A DNA stretch of 11,961 nt from Phycisphaerales bacterium (GTDB lineage Bacteria; Planctomycetota; Phycisphaerae; Tepidisphaerales; Tepidisphaeraceae), in NCBI GenBank assembly GCA_003153655.1, contig PMAK01000135.1, positions 12,133 to 24,093 on the forward strand. Reading direction: 5' to 3'. Within the stretch, counting starts at the first letter, position 1. Each line of letters starts with the position of its first letter. The notes under the pieces were generated by a model. The model did not search any database. It had not been told where the DNA came from and saw only the letters and a list, made by a program, of their open reading frames with translations. Shown here piece after piece: positions 1-6,172 of this stretch. The position numbers and the translations under genes are program-made.

Positions 1-525
1 TTGCAGGACCCGCAGCATTTGCCGTATTGGGCGGAGCTTTGGGAAAGCGCGATGGGAGTCGCGGCGACGGTGGCGGGAATGCAATTGACCGAATCGACGC
101 GCGTGCTTGATCTTGGGTGCGGGATGGGACTGGCCGGCGCGGCTGCGGCGGCACACGGGGCGGTGGTGATGTTTGCGGATTTGGAAACACCCGCGCTGCT
201 ATTTGCGAAGCTCAACTCGCTGCGGCTGAGCCGGCGGGTTCGCGTTCGACAGTTGAATTGGCAAGTGGATCGACTGGACGAGCAATTTGATCTGATCCTT
301 GGAGCGGACATTCTTTATGAGCGGAAGCAGTGGGAGTTTCTCGATGAATTCTGGAAAGCGCATCTGGCTGATGGGGGATCGATTTTGCTTGGGGAGCCGG
401 GACGGCAATCCGGGGATATGTTCAAGCCTTGGATTGTGGAACGTGGATGGCTGTTGCGGGAAGGTTCGCAGCTTACCCGTCCGGAAGGGAAAGCGATTCG
501 TGTTTTTTTTCTGAATAGAGTTTGA
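1..525 (+). CDS. Class I SAM-dependent methyltransferase, protein-lysine MTase type (5' partial)
   Basis: Predicted to transfer a methyl group from S-adenosylmethionine, most likely to a protein lysine. The visible 174 residues begin with PYWAELWESA (residues 8-17), the Pro-Tyr-Trp-x-x-x-Trp stretch typical just before the SAM fold in METTL21/PrmA-like methyltransferases. Motif I is VLDLGCGMGLAG (35-46). The acidic ribose-binding position is probably the Asp in FADLE (58-62), and the post-core GADILYE (101-107) resembles the D-[VI]-[LI]-Y signature of the lysine methyltransferase group. The frame is open to the window edge and its first codon is TTG, so the true start probably lies outside the window; the codon could also be an internal leucine. 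It ends in TGA eight bases from the stop of the convergent HD gene, with no room for a separate terminator. The substrate cannot be read from the sequence; a small-molecule substrate is possible. Confidence 0.8.
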   Translation: MQDPQHLPYWAELWESAMGVAATVAGMQLTESTRVLDLGCGMGLAGAAAAAHGAVVMFADLETPALLFAKLNSLRLSRRVRVRQLNWQVDRLDEQFDLILGADILYERKQWEFLDEFWKAHLADGGSILLGEPGRQSGDMFKPWIVERGWLLREGSQLTRPEGKAIRVFFLNRV

Positions 526-533
526 GCGTGGAT

Positions 534-1181
534 CTAGGCGACGGCGCTCAGCCGGCGCTGGCTGACGATCACCACATCGATTCGGCAATCGAGCATCTCT
601 TCCAGCAGGCGGAATTTTTTGCGGCGGGAGAAGACGCGTCGCGCCTCGGCGGAATCTTCGCGCAATTGACAGACGATCCGAATTCGCCGGCCGCGACGGG
701 AGAAGGTGAGTCTTGGCGAGGGAAGGCGGCGGCAGTCGAGGGTGTCGGCGGCGCGCAAAATCCCGAGGAGCAACTGAAGCCTGGCGGGATCATTCACGCG
801 TCGCAGGGCTGGGTCATCCTGAGCGGCGGGTACGAGCCCGCGATGTCTGAGCGTCAGGTAAACAAGGGCGCGGCGTTGTTGTTTGTTCAGAGGGAGGTCG
901 GCGTTTCGCCGAACCATGCGAGCGCCGAGCGTGGGATGTTTTCTTTTGTTGATGGAACGTCCGACATCGTGGACGAATGCCGCCATTTTGACGAGGCGAA
1001 TGTCGGCGCGCGTCAGATTATGAAGCGGGAGGGTGATGTCAATGAGGGAAGAGACGTGGGCGGCGACCCGGCGCTCGTGGCGAATATCGCCGAGCTGATC
1101 GGTGGCCCAGTCTCGGAACCAGGCAAGCTTTGAATGGGCAAGCTTTGAAGTCGTTCGGCTTTCCATGCCGGGTCTATTCAT
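534..1181 (-). CDS. Stand-alone HD-domain protein resembling the C-terminal domain of Ppx/GppA
   Basis: A 215-residue predicted metal-dependent phosphohydrolase. Candidate metal ligands are His35 (in RHERRVA), His71-Asp72 (FVHDVGRS), His82, His113 (LRHRG) and Asp146 (LRAADTLD). The order H...HD...H...RHRG...LLRxADxLD and the closing segment (about 155-205) match the HD domain at the C-terminus of exopolyphosphatase/guanosine pentaphosphatase (Ppx/GppA). The ASKHA phosphatase domain that normally precedes it is missing, so the activity is uncertain: nucleotide hydrolysis, (p)ppGpp or polyphosphate binding are all possible. The ATG at 1181 was chosen because GGAGG lies four bases upstream. An in-frame TTG at 1247 would add 22 residues without a ribosome site, and an ATG at 1166 is too far from GGAGG. 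The protein is very arginine-rich. It is convergent with the methyltransferase at 1-525. Confidence 0.78.
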   Translation of the reverse strand: MNRPGMESRTTSKLAHSKLAWFRDWATDQLGDIRHERRVAAHVSSLIDITLPLHNLTRADIRLVKMAAFVHDVGRSINKRKHPTLGARMVRRNADLPLNKQQRRALVYLTLRHRGLVPAAQDDPALRRVNDPARLQLLLGILRAADTLDCRRLPSPRLTFSRRGRRIRIVCQLREDSAEARRVFSRRKKFRLLEEMLDCRIDVVIVSQRRLSAVA

Positions 1182-1456
1182 TGAACCTCCGGTTACTCCG
1201 TTAACTTTTCGGCTATATGTCAACCGAAGATTATTGGGATTGCGCAAAGGTAATGCAAGTCACGATATCAGAATTGATAAGCTGGAGATTATGGTTCCCT
1301 GGGTTACGGTTCGCTTGGAATCGTGAAGAGAATCGGATGGCGGAGCGATTATGTTAAATGCCAACTATTTTGAACGACATCCAGTTGGTCCCAGCGAAGA
1401 TGATCGCGAATCATCGGTGTTGCAGTCCGCATTGTCGTAAAGGGCGATAGCCGCGG
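1182..1456. other. Intergenic region with no recognised gene
   Basis: This stretch is more AT-rich than its flanks. It holds the GGAGG ribosome site of the HD gene and a perfect TTGACA on the minus strand (1218-1223) that lacks a convincing -10 partner. A small perfect hairpin (6-bp stem, 5-base loop, 1399-1415) lies downstream of the antitoxin gene but has no T-run after it. No RNA gene was recognised. Confidence 0.4.
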
Positions 1457-1759
1457 CTAACCCGCCTTTCGGACCAGCAGCCGCAGGCTTCGGGCGATCA
1501 ACTCCGAGCGGCCGATCTTCTCTCGGCGTCCCAGGGCATCGGCTTCGGCCAGCAGGCCTCGCTCAATGGTGATGTTGATGCGGGCGCTTCCGCGGCCGAT
1601 TCGCGGCCGGCCGCCGGCATGGCGTGCCTTGTTCTCTTCGGCCCGCTCCGCGGCCGTCATCGGCCGCGTCCGGTCGATGGTACCGGGCCGATCGTATTCC
1701 CTGGTGGCTTCCGCCAACTCGGCGCTAGTCATGTCCTGAAATCGCTTCTTTTTTTTCAT
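1457..1759 (-). CDS. Ribbon-helix-helix antitoxin, BrnA-like
   Basis: A 100-residue putative antitoxin for the toxin encoded just upstream. The C-terminal part (about 59-97) reads as a CopG/Arc ribbon-helix-helix: a beta strand ARINITIERGLL, helix one (LAEADALGRREK), a turn at KIGRS, then helix two (ELIARSLRLLVRK). The charged N-terminal half (1-55) would wrap the toxin, as in the BrnA arrangement; this is inferred. The ATG overlaps the toxin stop codon as ATGA, and AGGAG sits six to seven bases upstream inside the toxin gene, so the two are translationally coupled. Toxin-first gene order matches BrnT/BrnA. As in that family, the RHH domain probably binds the operon promoter and represses it. 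The codons after ATG form an A8 tract on the coding strand, a possible slippage site. It ends in TAG. Confidence 0.78.
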   Translation of the reverse strand: MKKKKRFQDMTSAELAEATREYDRPGTIDRTRPMTAAERAEENKARHAGGRPRIGRGSARINITIERGLLAEADALGRREKIGRSELIARSLRLLVRKAG

Positions 1760-2022
1760 CGGGTTCTCCTGCGGAATTTCCGCTTTTCGGACGGGTCCAG
1801 GGGCCGAGCGTGAATCACGAAGATGGTCCGATCGGAGTCGAGAATATAAATCACCTGGCCGTACCGCCCGTCCGCGGTCTGCCCCGCGACGTATCGCTTG
1901 CCGTCTCCGATCATTTCAGGGTATGGCCGCCGCGCATGCTCCGCGATGAATTCCGCGTCGGCCGGAGTCATCCCGTGTTTCTCGATGTGATTCAGGTTCC
2001 AGCCGTTCCATCGAAATTGCAC
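1756..2022 (-). CDS. BrnT-like ribonuclease toxin
   Basis: An 88-residue putative RNase toxin. The N-terminus FRWNGWNLNHIEKHG followed by TPADAE is the usual BrnT opening (F-x-W-x-x-x-N-x-x-K-H-G-V-x-x-x-x-A). It is followed by RPYPEMIGDGKRY, GQTADGRYGQVIYI and the closing VIHARPLDPSEKRKFRRR, matching the family's G-R-x-x-x-V-x-Y and [IV]-x-A-R-x-x-x-x-x-E-[KR] features. BrnT toxins have a RelE-like fold and cleave RNA; this activity is inferred from family. The GTG at 2020-2022 is chosen because it puts the family's FxW motif at the N-terminus and lies exactly six bases below a perfect TATAAT. An in-frame ATG at 2091 would add 23 residues that look non-native. The gene overlaps the antitoxin by four bases. 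Confidence 0.75.
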   Translation of the reverse strand: MQFRWNGWNLNHIEKHGMTPADAEFIAEHARRPYPEMIGDGKRYVAGQTADGRYGQVIYILDSDRTIFVIHARPLDPSEKRKFRRRTR

Positions 2023-2028
2023 GGGAGA

Positions 2029-2057
2029 ATTATACACACTAAACTGCGGCGATGCAA
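2029..2057 (-). promoter_or_regulatory. Candidate leaderless promoter of the BrnT/BrnA-like operon
   Basis: On the minus strand, TTGCAT (2052-2057) and a perfect TATAAT (2029-2034) are separated by exactly 17 bases. Six bases then separate TATAAT from the GTG start, so transcription would begin at or beside the first base of the start codon. No Shine-Dalgarno sequence is present. The -35 matches the consensus at only three of six positions. Confidence 0.6.
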
Positions 2058-2403
2058 GCAGGAAATCTCGAAATCGTCCACCATGCGCCATGGCCCGATC
2101 TCGCTCCGCGACGACCATTTTGGGCCGAGACTCAATCGGTCGTTGGCCGGTTGTCGCGGTCGCATGACTCGTCGCTGCGCTCGTCGTCATGCGAACACGA
2201 CGAGGTATATTGGTTCGGCTTTTGCTGTTTTTGAACATACAAGGCGCGGAGAAGAAAAAATGGATTGGATTTACGAACTTGCCTCCATGAATTTTCTGCG
2301 TCTTGATCTGCCCTTCAGCGGCTGATTCTCTTACGGACGTTCGGTGGTTTTCTTTTTTGGGGCGGGTAGCATCGGCGCATGCTTTCGTGCTCTCAGAGGT
2401 TGT
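2058..2403. other. Intergenic region between divergent toxin and transporter genes
   Basis: No gene is supported here. The minus frame continuous with the toxin stays open through most of it, but its translation is Arg/Thr/Ala-rich and looks random. The stretch holds an inverted repeat (2160-2194) and the AGAGG ribosome site of the transporter (2395-2399). Confidence 0.4.
2160..2194. repeat. 9-bp perfect inverted repeat with an internal TCGTCG direct repeat
   Basis: TCGCATGAC (2160-2168) pairs perfectly with GTCATGCGA (2186-2194). Between them, TCGTCG occurs on both sides of CTGCGC (2169-2174 and 2181-2186), and a complementary ACGACGA follows at 2197-2203. It could be a cruciform, a protein-binding site or a dispersed repeat. 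It has no T-run, so it is not a standard terminator. Confidence 0.5.
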
Positions 2404-3378
2404 ATGGCTCTTACTGATGGAACAGTGAATCGCCCCGAATCGTCGGGCGCTTCGGAGTTCCGATGGGCGACGGCGTCTCTTGTCGTGAGCATCGCGCTGC
2501 TGATCACCAAATCCGTGGCCTATTTCCTGACGCGGTCGGATGCTGTTTTTTCTGATGCCCTGGAAAATATCGTGAACGTTTTCACGGCCGGGTTTGCGAT
2601 GTATTCGCTTCGCCTGGCACACCAACCTGCTGATAAGGAACATCCGTACGGGCATGGGAAGGTGGAGTTTTTCTCTGCCGGGCTGGATGGGTCGATGATT
2701 GTTCTGGCGGGCGTGGTGATTGTCGCGAAGGTGGGATTTTCGTTTCTGAGCCATGAGCGGCGGCCGATTTCGCAGTTGGACACGGGATTGGTCCTGATGG
2801 GGGCGGCGTTGCTCGTCAACGCGGTGATGGGATTGTGCCTCTGGTATCGTGGGAAAAAAGCGCAATCGATGACGCTGGAGGCGGAAGGAATTCATCTGGC
2901 GGTGGACGCGGTGGACAGCGTCGCCGTGCTGGCGGCGATTACTATCGTCAGGCTGACTGGATGGAAATGGGTGGACCCTGCCGCGGCATTGATGATCGCG
3001 GCGTACATGGCTTTCCTGGGGCTGCGGCTTTTGAAACGGTCGGCGGCGGGATTGATGGATGAGCAGGATGCGGCCGACACCAATCTGTTAAGAAGAATTC
3101 TGGATTCGCATTCTGGCGCTGCCGCGAAAGACCCGCGAATTTGCAGTTACCATAAGCTTCGGCATCGCCATAGCGGGCGGTATCACTGGGTGGATTTTCA
3201 TATCATGGTGCCGTCGTGGTGGAGCATCGATCAGGGGCATCGGGTCGCCAGCGTTATCGAATATGAGATTGAGTTGGCATTGGGTGAGGGGAACGCGACG
3301 GCACATCTGGAGCCGTGCGAGGACGCGAATTGCCAGCGGTGTGCGGCGGAGCGGGTGAGCGGGGAAGCAAAATCGTGA
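2404..3378 (+). CDS. Cation diffusion facilitator (CDF) family metal exporter
   Basis: A 324-residue inner-membrane transporter predicted to exchange a divalent metal cation for protons. Six membrane helices can be placed at roughly 22-43, 50-69, 93-113, 127-147, 165-184 and 190-210, followed by a cytoplasmic domain (about 211-324). Family marks are SDAVFSDALEN in helix two, HPYGHGKVE (80-88) in the loop after it, and HLAVD (164-168) in helix five. By position the transport site would be Asp51, Asn55, His164 and Asp168, with Asn55 where Zn/Fe exporters such as YiiP carry Asp; Glu54 and Asn58 are alternative contributors. The C-terminus carries HLEPC-x4-C-x2-C (301-313). The ATG at 2404 is used because AGAGG lies four bases upstream; an in-frame GTG at 2344 would add 20 residues. 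Metal specificity is not certain. It is convergent with the methyltransferase gene, five bases away. Confidence 0.88.
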   Translation: MALTDGTVNRPESSGASEFRWATASLVVSIALLITKSVAYFLTRSDAVFSDALENIVNVFTAGFAMYSLRLAHQPADKEHPYGHGKVEFFSAGLDGSMIVLAGVVIVAKVGFSFLSHERRPISQLDTGLVLMGAALLVNAVMGLCLWYRGKKAQSMTLEAEGIHLAVDAVDSVAVLAAITIVRLTGWKWVDPAAALMIAAYMAFLGLRLLKRSAAGLMDEQDAADTNLLRRILDSHSGAAAKDPRICSYHKLRHRHSGRYHWVDFHIMVPSWWSIDQGHRVASVIEYEIELALGEGNATAHLEPCEDANCQRCAAERVSGEAKS

Positions 3379-3383
3379 GGGAG

Positions 3384-4229
3384 TTACGCGGCGGCGAGGA
3401 CCACAAGTTTTTGGCTGGGCATATCCACTTCGGCGATACGCTCGGCGCAGAAGTTCAGCATTGACGATTCCACATCGGTCAGGAATTTCACGAAGAACTG
3501 GCGAACCTGATCGTTCATCTGCATGTCCAGAACCTGTTTGATGCCGCCTCGGACGTTGTTGAATTGCTGGCGCAGGCCGGCGTCGGGGCCGTCGATTCCC
3601 ATTGGATCGTTGCCGTAGAAGCAGGAGGCTTTGATCACGGCGATGCGCATTCCGGCGGCGGCGGCGGCGCTTTCCATTTCGTAGCGGCTGCGAACGAGCA
3701 TCCAGTTGGTTCGCAGGGATTGGCGGGGCATGTATTCGGTTGTGACCACCCTGCCGTCTGGGGCGAGATGATTGGCCAGGTTTTTCATCGCGACGGTGAA
3801 GCGATCGGGCTCGGGAATGTGGAAGAGGACGTTCATCACGTTGATAAGATCGAATTTTTCGCCGAGGTCGAGAGATGGGTCTGTGAGATCAGCGGTGCGA
3901 AACGCGGTCTTGATGCCGGCGACGTTGGCATAGCGGCGTTTGAGGAGTTCGATGGATGCCTGCGTAAAATCGACGCCCATCAGGAGTGCCGGGGTGAATC
4001 GCTGGGTGAAGAAGCGAATCCAGCGGCCGGAGCCGGCGCCGACATCCAGCACCTTGCCGCCGGTGGCGGGGATTTTCATGTCATTGAGCAACTGCTCATA
4101 CAGGGGATAGAGAATTCCGTCTTCGATGGGGTTGGAATAGACGAGGGAGGCTTCGTCCTGGGCCTTGTCGTCCATCTGCTTCCAGGCCTGTTCGTAGTGC
4201 TTGCGGATGTCGTCCTGCATGAGGGGCAT
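3384..4229 (-). CDS. Class I SAM-dependent methyltransferase
   Basis: A 281-residue predicted methyltransferase of unknown substrate. After an N-terminal helix-rich segment (1-55, with DIRKHYEQAWKQ), the Rossmann core starts with motif I KVLDVGAGSGRW (59-70). It continues with the acidic ribose-binding GVDFTQAS (85-92), the adenine-site region ADLTD (113-117), and motif IV/V FDLINVMNVLFHIPEPD (126-142) with DGRVVTTEY (158-166). Residues 215-281 form a helical C-terminal extension. The ATG at 4229 was chosen because GGAG lies five bases upstream. A longer frame back to a GTG at 4379 adds 50 residues without a ribosome site, and their sequence does not look like part of the fold. It lies 246 bases downstream of proA on the same strand and may be co-transcribed. 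Similar enzymes act on small metabolites, sugars or lipids; nothing here decides between them. Confidence 0.8.
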   Translation of the reverse strand: MPLMQDDIRKHYEQAWKQMDDKAQDEASLVYSNPIEDGILYPLYEQLLNDMKIPATGGKVLDVGAGSGRWIRFFTQRFTPALLMGVDFTQASIELLKRRYANVAGIKTAFRTADLTDPSLDLGEKFDLINVMNVLFHIPEPDRFTVAMKNLANHLAPDGRVVTTEYMPRQSLRTNWMLVRSRYEMESAAAAAGMRIAVIKASCFYGNDPMGIDGPDAGLRQQFNNVRGGIKQVLDMQMNDQVRQFFVKFLTDVESSMLNFCAERIAEVDMPSQKLVVLAAA

Positions 4230-4475
4230 GAGATCTCCATTGCCGCCGGGGATTTTCTGCGGCGCGTAATATCGGACCTTCAGCAATGTCGGCCAGAAAG
4301 GAGCGGGCCGTGCAATTTTTCCCGAGCTTTTGAAAAATACGTCTGCTTCATATTCAACAGGAGATCCAGATCGAGACACCTGCGGACGTGGTGTTTGACG
4401 CGGTTCTTGAACAGGTTGGTGCTGGCGGAACTGTCCTGTTTACGTTTGAGCAGGCATTTTGCCGGAGGCGGCGAT

Positions 4476-5744
4476 TTATCTGGTGTGGCCGTCGCCGGTG
4501 ACGATCCATTTGTAGGTGGTGAGATCTGTTGCGCCCATTGGGCCTCGGGCGTGGAGTTTGTCGGTGCTGATGCCGATCTCTGCGCCTAATCCGTATTCGC
4601 CGCCGTCTGCGAATCTAGTGCTGGCGTTTACTAAGACGCTGGCGGAATCGATTCTGGTGACGAATTGCTCGATTGCGGGCTTGGAATTGCTCAGGATCGC
4701 GTCGGTGTGATGGCTGCCGTATTCGTTGATGTGGGTGATGGCGGCATCCACAGAATCCACCACTTTTATCGCGATGATGAGGCTGAGATATTCGAGCGGC
4801 CAATCGGCTTCTTCTGTTGGTTTGGCGCTGGGATAGAGGGATCGGGTTCGGTCGTCGCCACGGATTTCTACGCCTTTGGCGGCTAGATCGGCGCAGACTT
4901 TTGGCAGCAACGCGGCGGCGGCGTCTTTGTGGAACAGGATTTTTTCTACCGCATTGCAGACTGCGCCGCCGGGGTAACTTGTCTTGGCGTTTACGCAGAT
5001 TTTGCGGACCTGGTCTTCCATTTTGGCGGCGTCTTCGTGGACATAAATGTGACAGTTGCCGGTGAAATGCTTGAGGACGGGAATGGTGGATTCTTTGACG
5101 ACCGCGCGGATGAGGCTTTCGCCGCCGCGAGGGATGACCAGATCGATGTATTTGTCGAGCTTGAGCAGCGGAGGGACCAGGGCGCGATCGGTTGATTCGA
5201 TCAGCTGCACTGTTGCGGGATCGATGCCGCTTTCGGAGAGGGATTTGGAAATGATTTTGGCGATGGCGAGATTGGAATGGATGGATTCCTTTCCGCCGCG
5301 GAGGATGATGGCGTTGCCGCTTTTGATGCAGAGTGCGGCGGCGTCGCTGGTGACGTTGGGGCGGCTCTCGTAGAAGAATAGGACGACGCCGATGGGGACG
5401 CGCATCTTGGTGATGCGAAGGCCGTTGGGTCGGACGTAGCCTTCGAGGATTTGGCCGACGGGATCGATTTGGGCGGCGATTTGTTCCACGCCGTCGGCCA
5501 TGGCGGCGAGGCGTTTGTCGTTGAGTTTGAGGCGTTCGATGAGGGCGGGATTCATCTCGGCTTTTTGGGCGGCGGCGACATCTTCGGCGTTGGCGGCGAG
5601 GAGGATATCGCGATTGGCGCGGATGGCGGCCGCGATTTTTTTGAGGACGGTGGTTTTTACATCGCCGCGCAAGCCCGCCAATTGGCCGGACGCTTTCCGG
5701 GCGGCTTTGCCGAGATTCAGGACATATTCCGCGAAATCTTGCAT
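4476..5744 (-). CDS. proA: Glutamate-5-semialdehyde dehydrogenase (gamma-glutamyl phosphate reductase)
   Basis: Catalyses the NADPH-dependent reduction of gamma-glutamyl phosphate to glutamate-5-semialdehyde, the second step of proline synthesis from glutamate, in the cytoplasm. The 422-residue length is normal for ProA. It has the aldehyde-dehydrogenase-like fold with FFYESRPNVTSDAAALCIK (123-141), the nucleotide-binding ILRGGKES (147-154), and DLVIPRGGESLI (201-212). The catalytic Cys263 lies in PGGAVCNAVEKIL, and the end is the hallmark LHARGPMG...LTTYKW...GDG (397-419). The usual phrase before the catalytic cysteine is R-P-G-x-C-N; here it is Y-P-G-G-A-V-C-N, a mild variation. No Shine-Dalgarno precedes the ATG; a TAAAAT hexamer lies exactly six bases upstream. 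proB is not adjacent in the window. It is transcribed divergently from the Phd/ParE operon. Confidence 0.96.
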   Translation of the reverse strand: MQDFAEYVLNLGKAARKASGQLAGLRGDVKTTVLKKIAAAIRANRDILLAANAEDVAAAQKAEMNPALIERLKLNDKRLAAMADGVEQIAAQIDPVGQILEGYVRPNGLRITKMRVPIGVVLFFYESRPNVTSDAAALCIKSGNAIILRGGKESIHSNLAIAKIISKSLSESGIDPATVQLIESTDRALVPPLLKLDKYIDLVIPRGGESLIRAVVKESTIPVLKHFTGNCHIYVHEDAAKMEDQVRKICVNAKTSYPGGAVCNAVEKILFHKDAAAALLPKVCADLAAKGVEIRGDDRTRSLYPSAKPTEEADWPLEYLSLIIAIKVVDSVDAAITHINEYGSHHTDAILSNSKPAIEQFVTRIDSASVLVNASTRFADGGEYGLGAEIGISTDKLHARGPMGATDLTTYKWIVTGDGHTR

Positions 5745-5750
5745 TGTGGG

Positions 5751-5756
5751 ATTTTA
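5751..5756 (-). promoter_or_regulatory. Candidate -10 box of a leaderless proA promoter
   Basis: On the minus strand TAAAAT (5/6 match to TATAAT) sits exactly six bases above the proA ATG, the same geometry as the toxin promoter at 2029-2057. No ribosome site is present. There is no recognisable -35; its expected place falls in the centre of the hairpin at 5765-5790. Confidence 0.45.
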
Positions 5757-5764
5757 GCAAATTA

Positions 5765-5790
5765 GAGACCGGGCCGACACGGCCCGGCTC
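5765..5790. promoter_or_regulatory. GC-rich hairpin/palindrome between proA and the Phd/ParE operon
   Basis: CCGGGCCG (5769-5776) and CGGCCCGG (5780-5787) form a perfect 8-bp stem around ACA. GAG and CTC extend it by three pairs if one A is bulged. It lies between two divergent genes without a T-run on either side, so a terminator role is unlikely. Its centre coincides with the expected proA -35 position, which suggests an operator or a dispersed repeat. Confidence 0.5.
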
Positions 5791-5809
5791 TGTTTGACCG
5801 GGTTCGGAG

Positions 5810-5838
5810 TTGCCAGCGGTTCATCAGGCGGATAGCAT
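5810..5838 (+). promoter_or_regulatory. Candidate promoter of the Phd/ParE operon
   Basis: TTGCCA (5810-5815, 5/6 match to TTGACA) and TAGCAT (5833-5838, 4/6 match to TATAAT) are separated by exactly 17 bases. The start codon is 34 bases below the -10. Confidence 0.55.
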
Positions 5839-5840
5839 TC

Positions 5841-5861
5841 AATTCGATGCAAATTAGATGC
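5841..5861 (+). promoter_or_regulatory. Helically phased 10-bp direct repeat, candidate antitoxin operator
   Basis: AATTCGATGC (5841-5850) and AATTAGATGC (5852-5861) match at nine of ten positions with an 11-bp period, about one helical turn. They lie just below the -10 and above the antitoxin ribosome site. Phd-family antitoxins bind repeated sites at their own promoter, so an autoregulatory role is a natural inference. Confidence 0.5.
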
Positions 5862-5872
5862 GAGGTTAAACA

Positions 5873-6172
5873 ATGGACCTAGGCAAAGACATTCGATCCC
5901 TGTCGGACTTCAAGCGAAACACCCGCGAGCTGATGGAGCGCATGGAGGAGAGCGGCGAGCCGATGGTTTTGACGGTGAATGGCAAGGCGAAGCTGGTTGT
6001 GCAGGATGCCGCGTCTTATCAGAAACTACTGGAATCGATCGACTACGACGAAGCGGTCAAGGGGATTCGCCGCGGACTTGATGACGTGAAGCAGGGTCGA
6101 ACGCGGCCTGCCCAGCGGGCGTTTGCGGACATTCGGAAGCAGCGCGGGATTCCAAGGAACCGCGGGGCGTGA
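5873..6172 (+). CDS. Phd/YefM-family antitoxin
   Basis: A 99-residue antitoxin for the ParE-like toxin downstream. The N-terminal half (residues 1-60) has the Phd/YefM pattern: DIRSLSDFKRNTRELMERM, then GEPMVLTVNGKAKLVVQDAASYQKLLE, where the segment after the first helix (P-x-V-L-T-x-N-G-K-A-x-x-V-V) is the family signature of the DNA-binding and dimer domain. The C-terminal half (about 60-99), rich in Arg, Lys and Asp, should be the disordered toxin-binding tail. GCGAGG lies seven bases upstream of the ATG and fixes the start. The stop overlaps the toxin start as GTGA. It probably represses its own operon through the direct repeats at 5841-5861. Confidence 0.9.
   Translation: MDLGKDIRSLSDFKRNTRELMERMEESGEPMVLTVNGKAKLVVQDAASYQKLLESIDYDEAVKGIRRGLDDVKQGRTRPAQRAFADIRKQRGIPRNRGA

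Noticed and set aside
1218..1223. Perfect TTGACA as the -35 of the HD gene
   Set aside because: No sequence resembling TATAAT occurs 16-18 bases downstream; the region there is the ribosome site.
2023..2895. Extension of the BrnT-like toxin to a 379-residue protein, or to the ATG at 2091
   Set aside because: The added residues are low-complexity and overlap the transporter gene or lack a ribosome site; the toxin family begins at the FxW motif next to the GTG at 2022.
3564..4589. 341-codon plus frame opposite the second methyltransferase
   Set aside because: Gly/Val/Asp-rich and without motifs; the minus strand shows clear SAM-binding motifs and a ribosome site.
4615..5760. 381-codon Arg/Pro-rich frame on the same strand as proA
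   Set aside because: It is a frame-shifted shadow of proA, which has full-length homology and the correct catalytic motifs.
5765..5790. Intrinsic terminator
   Set aside because: It lies between two divergent gene starts and has no T-run on either strand.
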